Both the position numbers and the translations under genes were made by a program. From positions 367,620 through 431,619 of the forward strand of contig CM055107.1 of the NCBI GenBank assembly GCA_029204225.1: a DNA stretch of 64,000 nt. Direction: 5' to 3'. Below, in pieces: positions 11,883 through 23,714 of the stretch. Below the pieces are notes generated by a model. The model searched no databases. It was not told where the DNA came from and saw only the letters and a list, made by a program, of their open reading frames with translations. The DNA is from Diphasiastrum complanatum. Its lineage: Eukaryota; Streptophyta; Lycopodiopsida; Lycopodiales; Lycopodiaceae. Position 1 is the first letter of the stretch. Each line of letters starts with the position of its first letter.

Positions 11883-14546
11883 GGTCTCTCTCGTGAGAAA
11901 ATCCAGTTTTTGGGCAACAGGCACGGGTTTTCAGCAGGCCGATTCGAACAGCAGAATCCGATTTGAGCGGTCTGTTTGGAAATGGGAGTTCTTTGATCGA
12001 AACGCGATTCGATGAAACTGTGACTTTGCCTAAACATTAAAAAAAAGCACTTGTTTTTGCCATAATACAAGGCTAGAATAAATTCCACCCCAAAATGTTG
12101 TATGGATCATGACAATAGGTACTAGGTGGGACTCGTAAGTTTTGACCCTTGAGTTGGGATTCAAGATTGATTGTTGATTAATTATAGTCTACATTGTCGA
12201 AACTCTTAAAACGTTGCTTCTAATGGAACCGTTAGGGTTCTCCTACTTTCTAGTGGATATGCTAAACTGCTACAGAACTCTCTTCATACCCAAATCTTGC
12301 CAGTTCTGTTGAAAATCCCGATCATGCTGGAAATCCACTATGGAAGCCTCGGTTCTGCTGGAAATATGCTTCGGAAGTTGGAACTATGGTAGCAGAAGCA
12401 TCTTCAAACTTAGATCTGTATGTCTAAATGTGCACTAAGGAACCATTGAACTGTGGGGGTCTATGGAAGTTCCTCTACCAGGCTTCAATTTTTTTTTGAA
12501 AAATGTATTTTGCAATTTTAAAAAATTACAGTATGTAGTGCCAATTGCTTATGCTACAGAACAATGCTTTGGTTGCATACTGTCTAACCCTTCCATGGTC
12601 CCTGTTACACGTTTCACCTCCCTTGGGTCCTAGCTCCTAACTACCATCTGCAGCTATATGTTATGCTGATATCAGCATTGGGCCCTCATTCTTCCAGACA
12701 TGTAGCCACCTCTCTCCTGACATTCTTCTGTCATCTTGCAAGGGCCTCAGCAAGCTCACCTTCCACCCACCTTAGGGCTTTTCGTTAGCCACCTGGCATC
12801 ATATGTCCCACTGCCACCCTTGCCCCCAAGTAATGTTAACATTATGCTTAGAAACTTCTAGAGTATTCCACTCGAATCATCAGATTATTATATGCTGCCA
12901 TTCAGAATAGCACTCGACATCTGCAATTATTGGAGAGTTGTCTGGATATTGATGTTATGTCGTATAGTAGCTTCCTTGTAGGTGGCCATGAGGACCACAT
13001 AAAGTTAATCAGCCCCTACCGGACCTAGCATGTCACTTTGTATGATTTTGTCACTTCATTTTTACTTTTGGATTAACCAACTTTATGATAGTGTTGTAAG
13101 CATCTCCTGCGACACTGTACTGTATGCCTAATTTGAAGCTTTTTGTGAACGTTGAGACCTCTTTGTCAGAGTGACTCTTATATTGATGCTGAATTTGCTT
13201 GTATCAGATCGCTTATTAGTCATTATTTGTTATGGCAAACTCGGTCTGGGCTTTTAAGACTAGCAGTGAAGCCTCTGAATAACTGTATTGCGAGAGCAAA
13301 ATTGCAATTATTTGGTATTCATGTACATAAAATTTTGGCCACATTGAAAGGGTAGAAAGGGTAAATGGTCAGTGGTCAATAATCAAACTGTCAGGATGGT
13401 TACAGAGGCTCTGAAGCTAGCTCTCTTATATGGTAATAGCTTGAGCCTTGCATGCTTGCAAGGGTCTTAGTTTATTTCTATCTTCGTACATTTCAGATTG
13501 ACTTCAAAATTGAATACCTGTGTGATCTAGCAAATAGGCCACTTTGCAAAGTTATACCTCAAATAAATTATATTTGCACAGTTCTTATTTGAAAGCCAAG
13601 AGGAATGGTCATGGCAAGGACAAACGTGTTTATTCAAATGGCTTTGTCCTCAACTTTTTTTTGTAAGAAAAGATTTTGAATAGCACTCAGGCTATTTGAA
13701 GAAATACATTTGTGTATCAACTCCACAAGGTCCTTGTCACGATCACGATCCATTCCTGGAATGACTAAAATAAATAATGTTTCTCATAAGCTTTACCTTT
13801 CACTGTACAAATTTAAGGCTCAATAGTTTGTTCAGATGAATTATGTACATAAAACTGTGATTCAAAATACTCAGCCCTCGTATTTCTGTTTGATCTTTGA
13901 CCTGTTTTTAGATCTATAAAACCTTCTGTGATTTTTTTTTGCAGGCTCTATTTGATCTTGAAAATACCAACCAGGAACTCCGAAGTGATTTGCGCGACTT
14001 GTATATCAACTCAGCCAAGTATGGGACTGTTTTCAAAGAAATGACTTACATTTCACCATAAAAAATTTCCAAAGCTGATGCTCTATTGCAAAGCTTCCAC
14101 AGAAGAGTGTTGAGCTTCTTGGCTTTGTTGTGGCAGGGAGGTTGATGTTGCAAACAACAAAAAGGCTATTGTTATTCACGTCCCTTATCGTTTGAGAAAA
14201 TCTTTCCAGAAAATTCATACAAGGCTAGTCCGTGAGCTGGAGAAGAAGTTCAGTGGCAAGGTTTGTCATTCTTTTGGCTTTGATTCTTCATATCACACAG
14301 AATCTAGCATTGCTTTTTGCCCCAAAATTTCTTTGTTGCTTGATAGCCGTTAGGCTTGTTCAGGATGTCATCATTATTGCTACAAGGCGTATTTTAAGGC
14401 CTCCAAAGAAAGGATCTGCTGCTACTCATCCTCGCAGTCGCACTTTGACTGCCGTGCATGATGCCATTTTGGAGGATCTTGTGTATCCAACAGAGATTGT
14501 TGGAAAACGTGTTCGATATCGCCTTGATGGTTCTAGAATCATGCGG
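11047..14546 (+). CDS. RPS7: 40S ribosomal protein S7 (eS7), exons 1-4, last exon not found
   Basis: A structural protein of the small cytosolic ribosomal subunit. Exons: 11047-11121 ([20 protein letters not shown], then ESVAQ), 13945-14018 ([16 protein letters not shown]), 14137-14260 ([18 protein letters not shown] ... ELEKKFSGK) and 14364-14546 ([16 protein letters not shown] ... [10 protein letters not shown]). Every junction has GT/AG and the phases fit, giving 152 uninterrupted codons. Plant eS7 is about 190 residues, so about 39 C-terminal codons, normally a separate exon, are missing. I did not see them downstream; the intron may be very long, or the copy truncated. Intron 1 is 2.8 kb and holds a (CT)n tract. 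Uninterrupted codons and good splice sites argue for a real gene or a recent copy. It lies in the 24-kb block absent from the right arm of the inverted repeat. Confidence 0.9.
11791..11881. repeat. (CT)n microsatellite in RPS7 intron 1
   Basis: About 45 CT units lie 670 bases downstream of RPS7 exon 1. Sense-strand CT inside an intron lengthens the pyrimidine-rich sequence but is not next to the used acceptor. Confidence 0.9.
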
Positions 14547-15002
14547 GTATGTGTGGGCTGCTTTTTCTTGTATTAGTTTGACTTACTGATATAGTGAAAA
14601 CATTTGGCAACAGTTGCAGGGTTGGTTCTGACAATGTTTGCAAAGGTGCATAGATGATTTTAATAAAGTTGCAAAGATATGCATATAATCAGTCAACAAT
14701 GATCTTCTCCACATTTAGATTTGCAGCATGGTGAATTAGGAAGCTATCAACCCCCCATCATCATCATCTTTGAGCGATTTCCTATTCTTTTTGTTTTAGG
14801 GTTTAGGATAAAGTTTATGAACAACTGAGAGCCACTCGAATGAAATCTAAACATGGAAGCTAGATTGGACATGTTGGGAGTGAAGTTGTGAAGATAACTA
14901 TGTTGAATAACCATTTCTGCACAGCATGAATCATGGCATTGGTATTATTGTTTTTGATCCTGCTCTTAAATGGTTATTTTGCAGTGAATCGTTTGTCTTT
15001 GT

Positions 15003-15966
15003 TTCGGTAACTCGTATACATATTATGATCTTTGTTCTTATTTATTTTATTTTATTTTGGAAGATTTAAAGTTTCGTGTTAACAAGCTAATTCGAGATGT
15101 TTTTAGCAAGACACTAAAGGACACTCGATGCAAAGCTTTAAAGGTTGAAAAGAATGCTTTTCATTTTGAGTTTTGTTGGCTTGAGAATAAGAATCAAGAT
15201 GTCGATTCAAAGAAGAAAAGATTTACTAAAATAGTTGATGTTGAAGATGTTTGTTTTTGGTTGTACTTTCTCTTGGATAACTTGCATATTTCTCTAGGTT
15301 ATTCGCTTTTTCAACAAATGATAGGTATACCCATGGTTACCAATTGTGCTGTTCATCTAGCTAGCTTTTATTTTCTGTTATGAATTTGAATTTATTCAAA
15401 GATTAGTTTCTTGCGGTACTTGTCCCATCTTATTGCATGAATCAACTCATGTTAGAAGATATATAGATCACTTATTTGTTTTTGATCTTTCTAATTTTGG
15501 TAGTTTTCTATATGACGTTTTTTGGTGGAGAAACAATCCTAAAGACTCATGTGAACTTAATTGTACAACTAGTAATGATAAATGCAATTTGTTAGACCTG
15601 TCTATAAGCCTGGCTAGGTCAGGTTTATTGGTTGACATTTTTGAAAAAGGCTGCACCCAGAATACAATAACTTGAACATAATTCGCATGTCTCATATTTT
15701 TTCAAATATTGTAGATTTTTTTAAATACGGAGTGATCATTTCTACAGGTTTTCTCGTCTTTGTAATAGTAGAGATGCTTTTGTAGACCTAATCATTTTGT
15801 TACTAGACTCTTTTGGTTTTGTCTCTTATGGTATGTTTAAGACGATTAATAATGGTCCAAAAAGTGGGGAGCTAAGGAGCGTGCTTTGCTTTTAGTATTT
15901 TGTATTTGATTCGGTAACTCGTATACATATTATGGCCCTTGTTCTTGTTTATTTTATTTTACTTTT
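15003..15966 (+). mobile_element. Penelope-like element remnant (RT) with flanking direct repeats
   Basis: A direct repeat of about 54 bases (TTCGGTAACTCGTATACAT ... TTTATTTTATTTTA) at 15003-15056 and 15910-15963 brackets the reverse-transcriptase remnant. This fits the pseudo-LTR arrangement of Penelope-like elements, in which 5'-truncated copies are bordered by repeats. The repeats differ at only a few positions. Only the C-terminal half of the RT is present; no GIY-YIG endonuclease was recognised between the repeats. Confidence 0.6.
15057..15870 (+). pseudogene. Penelope-like reverse transcriptase fragment
   Basis: Three consecutive pieces, in shifting frames, keep the order of Penelope-like RT motifs. 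(1) 15057-15380 ends SLFQQMIGIPMVTNCAVHLA, matching the GIPMGTNCAP block of this family. (2) After a frameshift near 15375, CYEFEFIQRL continues to 15433-15675, with RYIDHLFVFD in place of the catalytic RYIDDL, then NLLDLSISL. (3) 15737-15850, in another frame, reads HFYRFSRLCNSRDAF and LLDSFGFVSYGMFK, the conserved region downstream of RT. The second catalytic Asp is His and there are frameshifts, so it is inactive. In plants such elements are best documented as conifer Dryads. It lies about 0.5 kb downstream of RPS7 exon 4, possibly within its intron. Confidence 0.75.
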
Positions 15967-16039
15967 GATCAGATTTATAGATTTATAAATTATAATTTTT
16001 ATTTGAAGTATTATTATTTTTTCTTTCTTATTGGTTGTC

Positions 16040-18000
16040 TTTTGATTCTTAGTCAACATTGGGTCTGGTCTAACCAGAAGAATTTGGATTGTTTTAAAAT
16101 CCAATTAGCAACTTATGCTTGGATATTGATGAGACAAGCAATTTGTTAGGCTAAATTTTTTTTGTTTATTGAATTTTATATTATTGTTTTGACTTAGATC
16201 CTTTGACTTTTTAAGTTGCTCTTATATTGTTTCTAAGCTTTAACTTATGACATCATTGACTTCTCTATATAAATTCGTGAAATTGGATATATTCTAATTT
16301 CACAAATAGATTTCTTGCAATGAATCTTTTTACTCCATCTTTTGTTTTCTAGATTACTCGCTTATTCCCAACTCTTAGTTGTGTCAGTGCTAAGAACTTG
16401 TGCTTGTAGCATTTCATTTTGTGATGCTTTTCTAGAGAAATAAGGGGTGGTTCTACCCATAATTTTCAGCAAGCATCTACCCTATTTGAGATAATTGGAG
16501 GGGAGTTTGAGGGTGGCCAAATCGTCTTCAGAGCACACTTGATCTTCTACATGGTTCATTCAGATTTCTAACATTTTCAGAGTGATATCGCTCCAATTTA
16601 CCTTCTTGATGGCAAAGATGGGCATCCATCAATTCCATCAATTAGTTGACATGCATATAAGGCAAATTAATGGTTTTCATGCATATAAGGCAAGAGATTC
16701 CAAATGTCTAATACTCTACAACTAATGCTCAACTATTACATATGTCTTCCTCATCGACCTAACTCGTGCGATTTTGTTTTGTGTGATGCTGGCAGGTAAC
16801 AACGAGTTTTCTAAAACTTGCTTCACTTTATGGTACTATGTACTATAAGTTTTTATACAGCTTTGTTTAAACCATTATGCATATGGGCCATTTGTTGTAG
16901 ACATCAAGCTTTTGCCCCAGCCATTTTGGGCAAAAACCATTATCAAAGGTAGGTGTATGCTATAAAATCATATGGATTCAAGCTCAACTTATTGCAAATC
17001 ACTAAATGTTCTCATATTAGAAGAATGATCATGACTACCTCTCAGGAAGAATCTTCAGCACATAATCAGGTATTATACTACGCATATAAATTTGACGCAT
17101 ATGCTACTATGTTCACAATTCTAAGAGTCACTATTGTTTGGAGGACTGGCACCCTACTGCTGCCCACCTAGTGCCAATTTTCAACCCACCATCACTTACT
17201 TCCAACACCCTACTTTAGTTGTTGCTTGTTGTCCACAACTCAATCTATTTGTACTCTTTCCCAGCCCACCCCTCCTTGCATTGTCTCCACCTTCTTTCTA
17301 CTGATTTTCTAGCTTTGCTTGCTAGCTGCAACCCTCTCTTTTTGGCACTCACCTTCCTTACTTGGCTATCCATTTTCCAGCCATATACTCCACTACTTGC
17401 TACTTCTTTCTCTCATTATTTGGTTGTTTTTGCAGGCCCCTCTTATCTCTATTTGGTGGTTGCCCTGTATCTCTCCATTTTACTACTGTTTTCAGCATGT
17501 TTTCGATTGTAGTTGCAATGTACTACTTACATTATTTGTCATTTCTCTTTTTTTTTTTTCTTTAACAGACTTTGTCATATCTTTTCATTGGCATACCTGT
17601 TGTGATGACTTATGTCCTCTCCTTCAGTTCGTCCACTTCATTAGCGTCTTGCCTGGCTTTACTTTTTGCCTGTGGCTGTTGTCTTGTTATTTTCATTCAA
17701 TTTTGTAGTTTGTGTTTTCCATCGCATTTTGCATTTTGTCTTTCTTTATTTATTATTAATTTTCGTTCCATTTGCGTTTCGATTCCGTAGTTCATTTTTA
17801 TCATTGATTTCATTTTCAATTTTTCGTTTGTCATCATTTGCTACGTTCCATTATAAAACTAAATAAATAAAATCCAAATTATTTGGATCATTGGGTTACG
17901 TATTATTTTCAATTACTTTTAATTTTATTTTTTATCATGAATTGTGATTTTCGGTCTCTTTAATTTTATCTTTTTATTTTAATAGTGATAAACCATCTGA
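16040..18000. other. AT-rich stretch, no gene recognised
   Basis: T-rich and pyrimidine-rich sequence. Overlapping open frames at 17219-17866 on the plus strand encode only hydrophobic, Phe/Leu/Ser-rich low-complexity sequence that follows from the base composition. I see no conserved domain, RNA gene or clear repeat. Confidence 0.5.
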
Positions 18001-18004
18001 ACAT

Positions 18005-18768
18005 ATGTTCGACAGATGGGTCACACGTCTTCAGGAATACTTTGATACTTCTCGGCCAAGTTGTCCAAGTCCTATTAAGATTCTTGATGCAATGTTTCTT
18101 TTAAAGGGTTTTGCTAGGTTGAAGTGGTTTGTCTATGTCCATTCTCATCTGCCTATCTCTGAGTGGCATGACTTTCTACCTGTACTTCGCCTTCTTATAT
18201 ATTTCGATGATGATTCTGCATTTGTTCCTCCTCTCACTCTTACGAGTGGTATCATAGGTCTTGAGAGTTCTACTTCTTCTGATTCCCCTCTTGAGCATTC
18301 TTCCATATGTGAGGTTCCATTTTCTTGTGAAGGACAAATAGAGATAGTGTCATACATTGCTAGCGATACACCTGAGGATGATTTTATATCACACAATGTG
18401 AGCGACTTGCCTGATTTACTTGAGATAGTTATTAATCTACCTGAGCTCCTCATTGTATCCCATAGTGAGTCAGAGTCACATAGGTTCCTACTAATGTTGA
18501 TTCACTTATACAGGTTGCGGCCAATATGGTCCTTGATACTGATATAGCATGCTATGATACTATTGTTGATGTCATTGCATGCTTTGATAGTGCTACCGAT
18601 GTTGTTGCATGCTATGATATTGTTCCATGTTTTGATACCGATATAGTATGCTCTTCTACTACTGTCGATGATGTTGCATGTTTTGATATTGTTGTTGGGT
18701 ACTTTGATGTTAGTCCAACTTTTACATCAAACAAGTACTCAAAGGTAATCCTATTTTCCAAGCGATAA
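18005..18768 (+). pseudogene. Retrotransposon gag-like fragment with a degenerate repeat tail
   Basis: The first 70 residues (FDRWVTRLQEYFDTS ... KILDAMFLLKGFARLKWFVY) resemble the start of plant gypsy gag: an FDxWV, eyF, helical L..A..W pattern. The rest is acidic and Ser-rich with no known domain. A second frame at 18526-18768 encodes a degenerate repeat of the type DVIACFD/DVVACYD, four to six times, from a short tandem DNA repeat (TGTTGCATGCTATGATA). Directly after it begins a block shared with 25815-26034. It is not intact: a frameshift separates the two frames, and no zinc knuckle follows. Assignment to gag is tentative. Confidence 0.35.
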
Positions 18769-18943
18769 TCTCTGCACTAGAGTACAACTCAGGTTTGAAA
18801 AATACACTAAGCGATAAATTTTCCATCTGGGTTATATTCGCCACAAGTTAGTAACATCACCTTTATGTAAAGCACTTACATGAAACACTGGATGAAATAT
18901 CACCTAACTCAGGAAATTAAAGCTAAAAAATAATAAAATAATT
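18716..18943 (-). repeat. Dispersed repeat, copy 1 (decayed gypsy integrase tail)
   Basis: About 220 bases nearly identical to 25815-26034, same orientation. Read on the minus strand, the 25815 copy contains VIFHPVFHVSALHEG, the signature of the end of gypsy integrase, followed by stops. It therefore represents the 3' part of a gypsy element lying antisense to its surroundings. Confidence 0.6.
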
Positions 18944-19289
18944 ATAATTACAATATGAAATTATCCACAATTCTAAAAGATAGTTCATAAGCTTCAAGTA
19001 CGAATATCCTTAGAATCCAGATTCTAAGATATGATAATTATTCAACTAGAATCTCTAGGAGAGTCATTAAGATATAGAATGATTAAAACTCAACTCTGAG
19101 TATTCTAAATACTCTTTTAAATTAAATGCTCCTACTTCTAGCATCAAATGCAAGAAAATAGCACCCATTCATCTTAATAGATTTGTCTGTCCCCTATGAT
19201 AACTAGAGCTCTAGTCAAAAGAAGAAGAAAAAAACTGTACTCAAGCATCTGCAAACCATAAACTGTAGCTATAATAACATCCACTAGGT

Positions 19290-19510
19290 AAATAAAATTC
19301 TCTACAAGTAAAATAACTTCCCTTGTGAGAATGTCTATGAGATCCAGAGGTTCTTCTTTTTGTAGCACTCGAATGCAAAGTGTCTTCCACAAAAGAAGCA
19401 CTTTTGTTTGGCTTTGTCTTTCTTCTTTCCTTTAGAGCTTAATTCTTGATCATCATCACTTTTGCCATGCTTTGGATTTTCTTCTTGGACTTTCATCATG
19501 CAATACATTT
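19290..19510 (-). pseudogene. Possible copia gag zinc-knuckle remnant
   Basis: On the minus strand a Lys-rich stretch (KHGKSDDDQELSSKGKKK) runs into KCFFCGRHFAFECYKK. This resembles the gag CCHC knuckle of copia elements with two residues lost between the second Cys and the His. Stops follow. The neighbourhood is otherwise featureless, so the call rests on this motif. Confidence 0.35.
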
Positions 19511-22500
19511 AGATTGATTGTTCAAGTTAGAGTAATTTCGAGTTTACGACATTCATGTAACTTTGAATGTTGTGCTTACATGTGAGACAACTCAATTTTG
19601 GTCCTAATTACTCATCGTTGTTCTTTGAGTGATCACAATTGACCAACATCACATCAGATAGCTCAATCTTGGTGTCTATAAATGTCAATAGCCCCATTTT
19701 GGTGTCTCTATCACTCGACTAAGTCAAAATTTGCTACCTAACATATGATTTTGTTGCTTATTACTTGACATGGCTCTATCAAGTGACTAGACTCAACAAG
19801 TGATATATTAAGACAACTCAAGTTCAACCCCTTGTCAAACCCCTATTACACGTGATGACTTAAATTTTATGTCTATGCGTGGTTTTGTTGCTTATCACTC
19901 GACACGGCTCATCAAGTGATCAGACTCGACCAATCCCAAGTCTAATATACTAAGATAGCTCATATCACTTGAGATAACTAAAATTTGATGTGTATATTCT
20001 GGGATAGCTCACTTTTGGTGCATATCACTAAAGGTTTCTCATAAAGTGACCAAATTCGAGAAATTGTGTGCTCATGAATTAGATTAAAGTCGATTCTCAT
20101 CACTTTAGATAGTTCAAATCTAATGTCCAATACAAGATCTTGCTCCTTACCACTTGACATAGAAGATCGAGTGACTGAACTTGGTCAATCTATGATTTGG
20201 AACAATCAATTTTGGCCCCTGATACATTGAATCTAGTCCTTGGGCAGGATGATCAGTTTGCTACTTGGAAGGACAAGAGAGCAATATTTTAAGAAGAGAT
20301 TATGGCAGCAGAGATCTAATATAGGAGCATGAGCACTTCAACAGATGGACATTGCAAATGCTCAATTTGATTCTTGTCCCCTATCACCATCTGAAGAAAA
20401 ACCCATTTTACGCTCTTAATGATCTTCTGAAAGCAAATTCGACTGTGATACAATCAATTAGTCATGGCGATCCTATTAGCATTGCTTGTAGGACCTCTGC
20501 ACAAGACCACAACCAAGGATTTCACAAACAAAAATGTTTGATCCATTCCTCAACGCTAGCAATCATCTAACACCGTCCGCCAAGTTATTTCCTTTCCATC
20601 CACTCAACACAAAATCCGAAAACACCCCACCACATTCCCCTGCGCTCTTGTCAATTGCTCTCATCTCCATCCATCAACAATCCCTTCACGAAAAAAACCC
20701 ACCTCCAATCCCTCCTCGGATTCCACCCACAGAGATTTCAGATCTCTTCTATCCTTAATCTTCCTTCAATTGGTTTTAACTGCACAGCACACAACCATGT
20801 TCCTCGAAATCTATTAGCTCATTGGTACCATACTTCATGGAAGTAGTAGTATATCTAGCGTCCCTCCATGTATTACAAAAAAGAAGAAGGAAGATTGCGC
20901 CCAGCTTTACACATGTTATTTTGTTTTTAGAAAAGATTCCGCCCAGTACGTTCTGACCCAAAAGGGTGTCGGAAAGGGTTTCTAAGGGACACATATATAA
21001 ATATGTCTATCGATGTAAATAAATTACTTATGTATGGAACAACGCTCCACTGTAGGCTGTGATTGAGTTTGTTTGCTCATAACAAATAGTATTTGGAAGC
21101 GAACTTAGATAAAGAAAATGGCGTAAGAGAGAGGAGGAGTACATCACTGCTCCAGCTCACCTGTTATAGTTTCTTCAAATTCAAACAAGGCCCTCTATGG
21201 ACTATGATGACCATCGTTGGATCCAAAGCATTGAGGAAAAACACATCCTCACCGTTCATCACAAACTTGCTTTTTTGGAAAAAAAACATCTTCACAAGAT
21301 TATTGTTGATGTGGTTATTTATCTTTCACCAATAGGGTTGGTATTCTCTAGGTCAGAGTTGATAAAAACAATCATAGTAGCGGTCAAAATTTAACCATGT
21401 TCGTGACAGTAGCAGAGGGAGTATCTTGATAAAATTGCATTAGCCTCCTCCCTTTCAAAAGTTAAATTCTAAATGGAATATGAATGGATCTTGCATGGAA
21501 CATGTCTCAATTGATATAATCTACTACCCCCTCCTTCCTTTCAAAGGTTAAATTATAAATGGAATATGAATGACGTATATGATAAAAAAAAAGCAATTTT
21601 TTAAAGAATGACATATATGAAGAGATATATATTAGGTTGGCACTTTTCATACACGTCCATAAAGCCAAGATATTAAAGCTCTAGAGGCCTAAGAAAGTGA
21701 AGCTTGTCTCAATTTTTGGCACTTTTCATGTACAATTGGCCAAGATGTTACTAAGACTAATGCTAATCTATTATCATCCCAACCATATGACCCTATAGTT
21801 ACAATGGATAAGGAAGTACATATTCACTCAATATTGCCTATCCTTCACATGGTGCTCTTCTATTTGGTGCTTGTTTTTGGGTTAGCTCTACAAAGATAAT
21901 CTGCAAATATAGCTAAGAAAATTATTATTTTTTCTACTTGATAATTTAGACACTTTTTTAGATAAACTATTTCTCCTCTTTCAAGTTTTAGTAAATAACA
22001 TCAAGACGAATCATAATATATTTGAGAAATCTAGTTAGAATATTACAATAGCACATGTTACTATTTTAAAAAATTACACTATTTTGTTTACTTTATTTTG
22101 TAGTATTTATGCTCCACGGAAACAAGACTCACTATCAACTAAACTGAAATGTATCATAATTAATCCAATCTTCTCTACCATTATCTTATCATGTCGTAAT
22201 ACTTTCCTAGTATCATCGTATCAGGATATCCGCCATACTGATCAGTTTTAGACAAGTAATCCTATCATTACAATACAATCGTCAAGCATCCTATGAAGGA
22301 GCCATAATCATTTACTAAAAAGGTTTGGTTTGGTCATAGAAGTTGGTATCAGGGCACATTCATGCCATATTGAACCAATTGGTACCAATAATGAACTTGG
22401 TAGCCAATGGACTCTATGAAACAATCCTTGGGCAAATCCATGCCATTCAAGCTAACCAGGCAAATCCATGCCATTAAATTTTACCAAACCCAACACCGAT

Positions 22501-22985
22501 TCAAACTAAACCGTGGAATAGTATGATCATATCCATGCTTTCCAGACCCACCAACAACATATCCTACTTATAATCAAGTGTAGAAACCACTTACTTTTAT
22601 GTTCTACAAGTATATAGTTCTTTCTTACAGTCCAGACATTGCATATAAGTCGATCACTATTATTCTTTCCAACGTAGAAACCCTAATTTTTGTTATGCCA
22701 ATTTGATTATGGCTTTTTCAGTTTCAAATCAAGCAAATTAAAGTAGTATTAGATTGAAAGACGCAAATAATGCTTAAAAACAAACTGAGTGTTTTCGGTT
22801 CATTAGTAACCAACCGACTCTTAGAATTGTGAACATAGTAGCATATGTGTCAAGGGTTATGCGTAGTATAATACTTGAATACATGCTGAATATTTTGCAT
22901 GAGGGGTAGTCATGATTGTATTTCTAACATGAAAACATTTAGTAATTTGTATTGAGTTGAGCTTGAATCCATACTATTCTACATC
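19511..22985. other. No gene recognised
   Basis: AT-rich sequence with recurring GACTTGACC/CTCGAC-type words at 19560-20210. A C-rich patch lies at 20570-20760. A short direct repeat near 21450 and 21530 shares CCTTTCAAA, then GTTAAAT and ATGGAATATGAATG. No conserved coding frame or structural RNA was identified. Confidence 0.5.
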
Positions 22986-22994
22986 ATACATATA

Positions 22995-23690
22995 AGAGAA
23001 GCTCCCTCAAGATCCTACTTACAAAACAAAACACAATAGAAAACACACTATGGAGCAACTGCCCAACCAAATAGAAGCAACCAATCAACTCTAGAAGCTT
23101 CAACCCCCAAGCCAAGGAGTAGGAAGCATGAAGGTAGAGTGAAACCCAGGCACTGAATCCATCACAAATATGAGGAGTAGGGCAAGTTTGGCCTCTTCTT
23201 ATAGAGCCATGAACATATAGACATGCAAGGTGCTAACTCTCCTATATCTAGATTCCTCCAGAATAGATTCTCTGTGCATAGTTCCTCTATTCATAGAATT
23301 GCTATTGATAATTCTACACATGCCTTGTGTTATGTCCATGACTAGTACATGGGATACAATATACTCCTAGTCTTGGATACACAGTACTCCAGTGAAACAA
23401 GCTGTTAGTTATGCCACGTTATACTGGACATGACCCGAAAGTAACTAATATCCTTGTGAGGCCCATAACACACTAAATGGAGTTTAGACAAGGTATGAGG
23501 TAGTGTATGCATGTGTAGAGTTATCAATGGCAAGCTCCTTAGATCTTGCTTACAAATCCTAAACACAAAGGATAACACATTGTGGAGAAACCACCCAACC
23601 AAGTAGAAGCATCCAATCAATATCTAGAAGCCTCACCCCCAAGAACAAGAAGCATGAATGTAGAGTGAGAGCCTGGCAATGATTCAAAAA
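22995..23690 (-). repeat. Inverted LTR fragments of the 25007 element
   Basis: 22995-23325 is the reverse complement of about 25190-25530, and 23328-23690 is the reverse complement of about 25345-25707. These LTR pieces stand inverted to the LTR downstream of the integrase. Because that LTR is itself flanked by a reverse-complement copy of its own 5' end, 23328-23530 can also be read as a forward LTR start (TGTTATGTCCATGACTAG). Nested insertion or palindromic rearrangement is implied. Confidence 0.65.
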
Positions 23691-23714
23691 CCATGATGAA
23701 CTCAAACGGTAGAT

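Noticed and set aside
17219..17866. Overlapping hydrophobic open frames resembling membrane proteins
   Set aside because: They occur in several frames of a T/C-rich stretch with no motif; composition explains them.
20570..20846. 5' end of a host gene (C-rich, start-codon-containing frames)
   Set aside because: No conserved peptide, splice-consistent continuation or promoter element could be supported.
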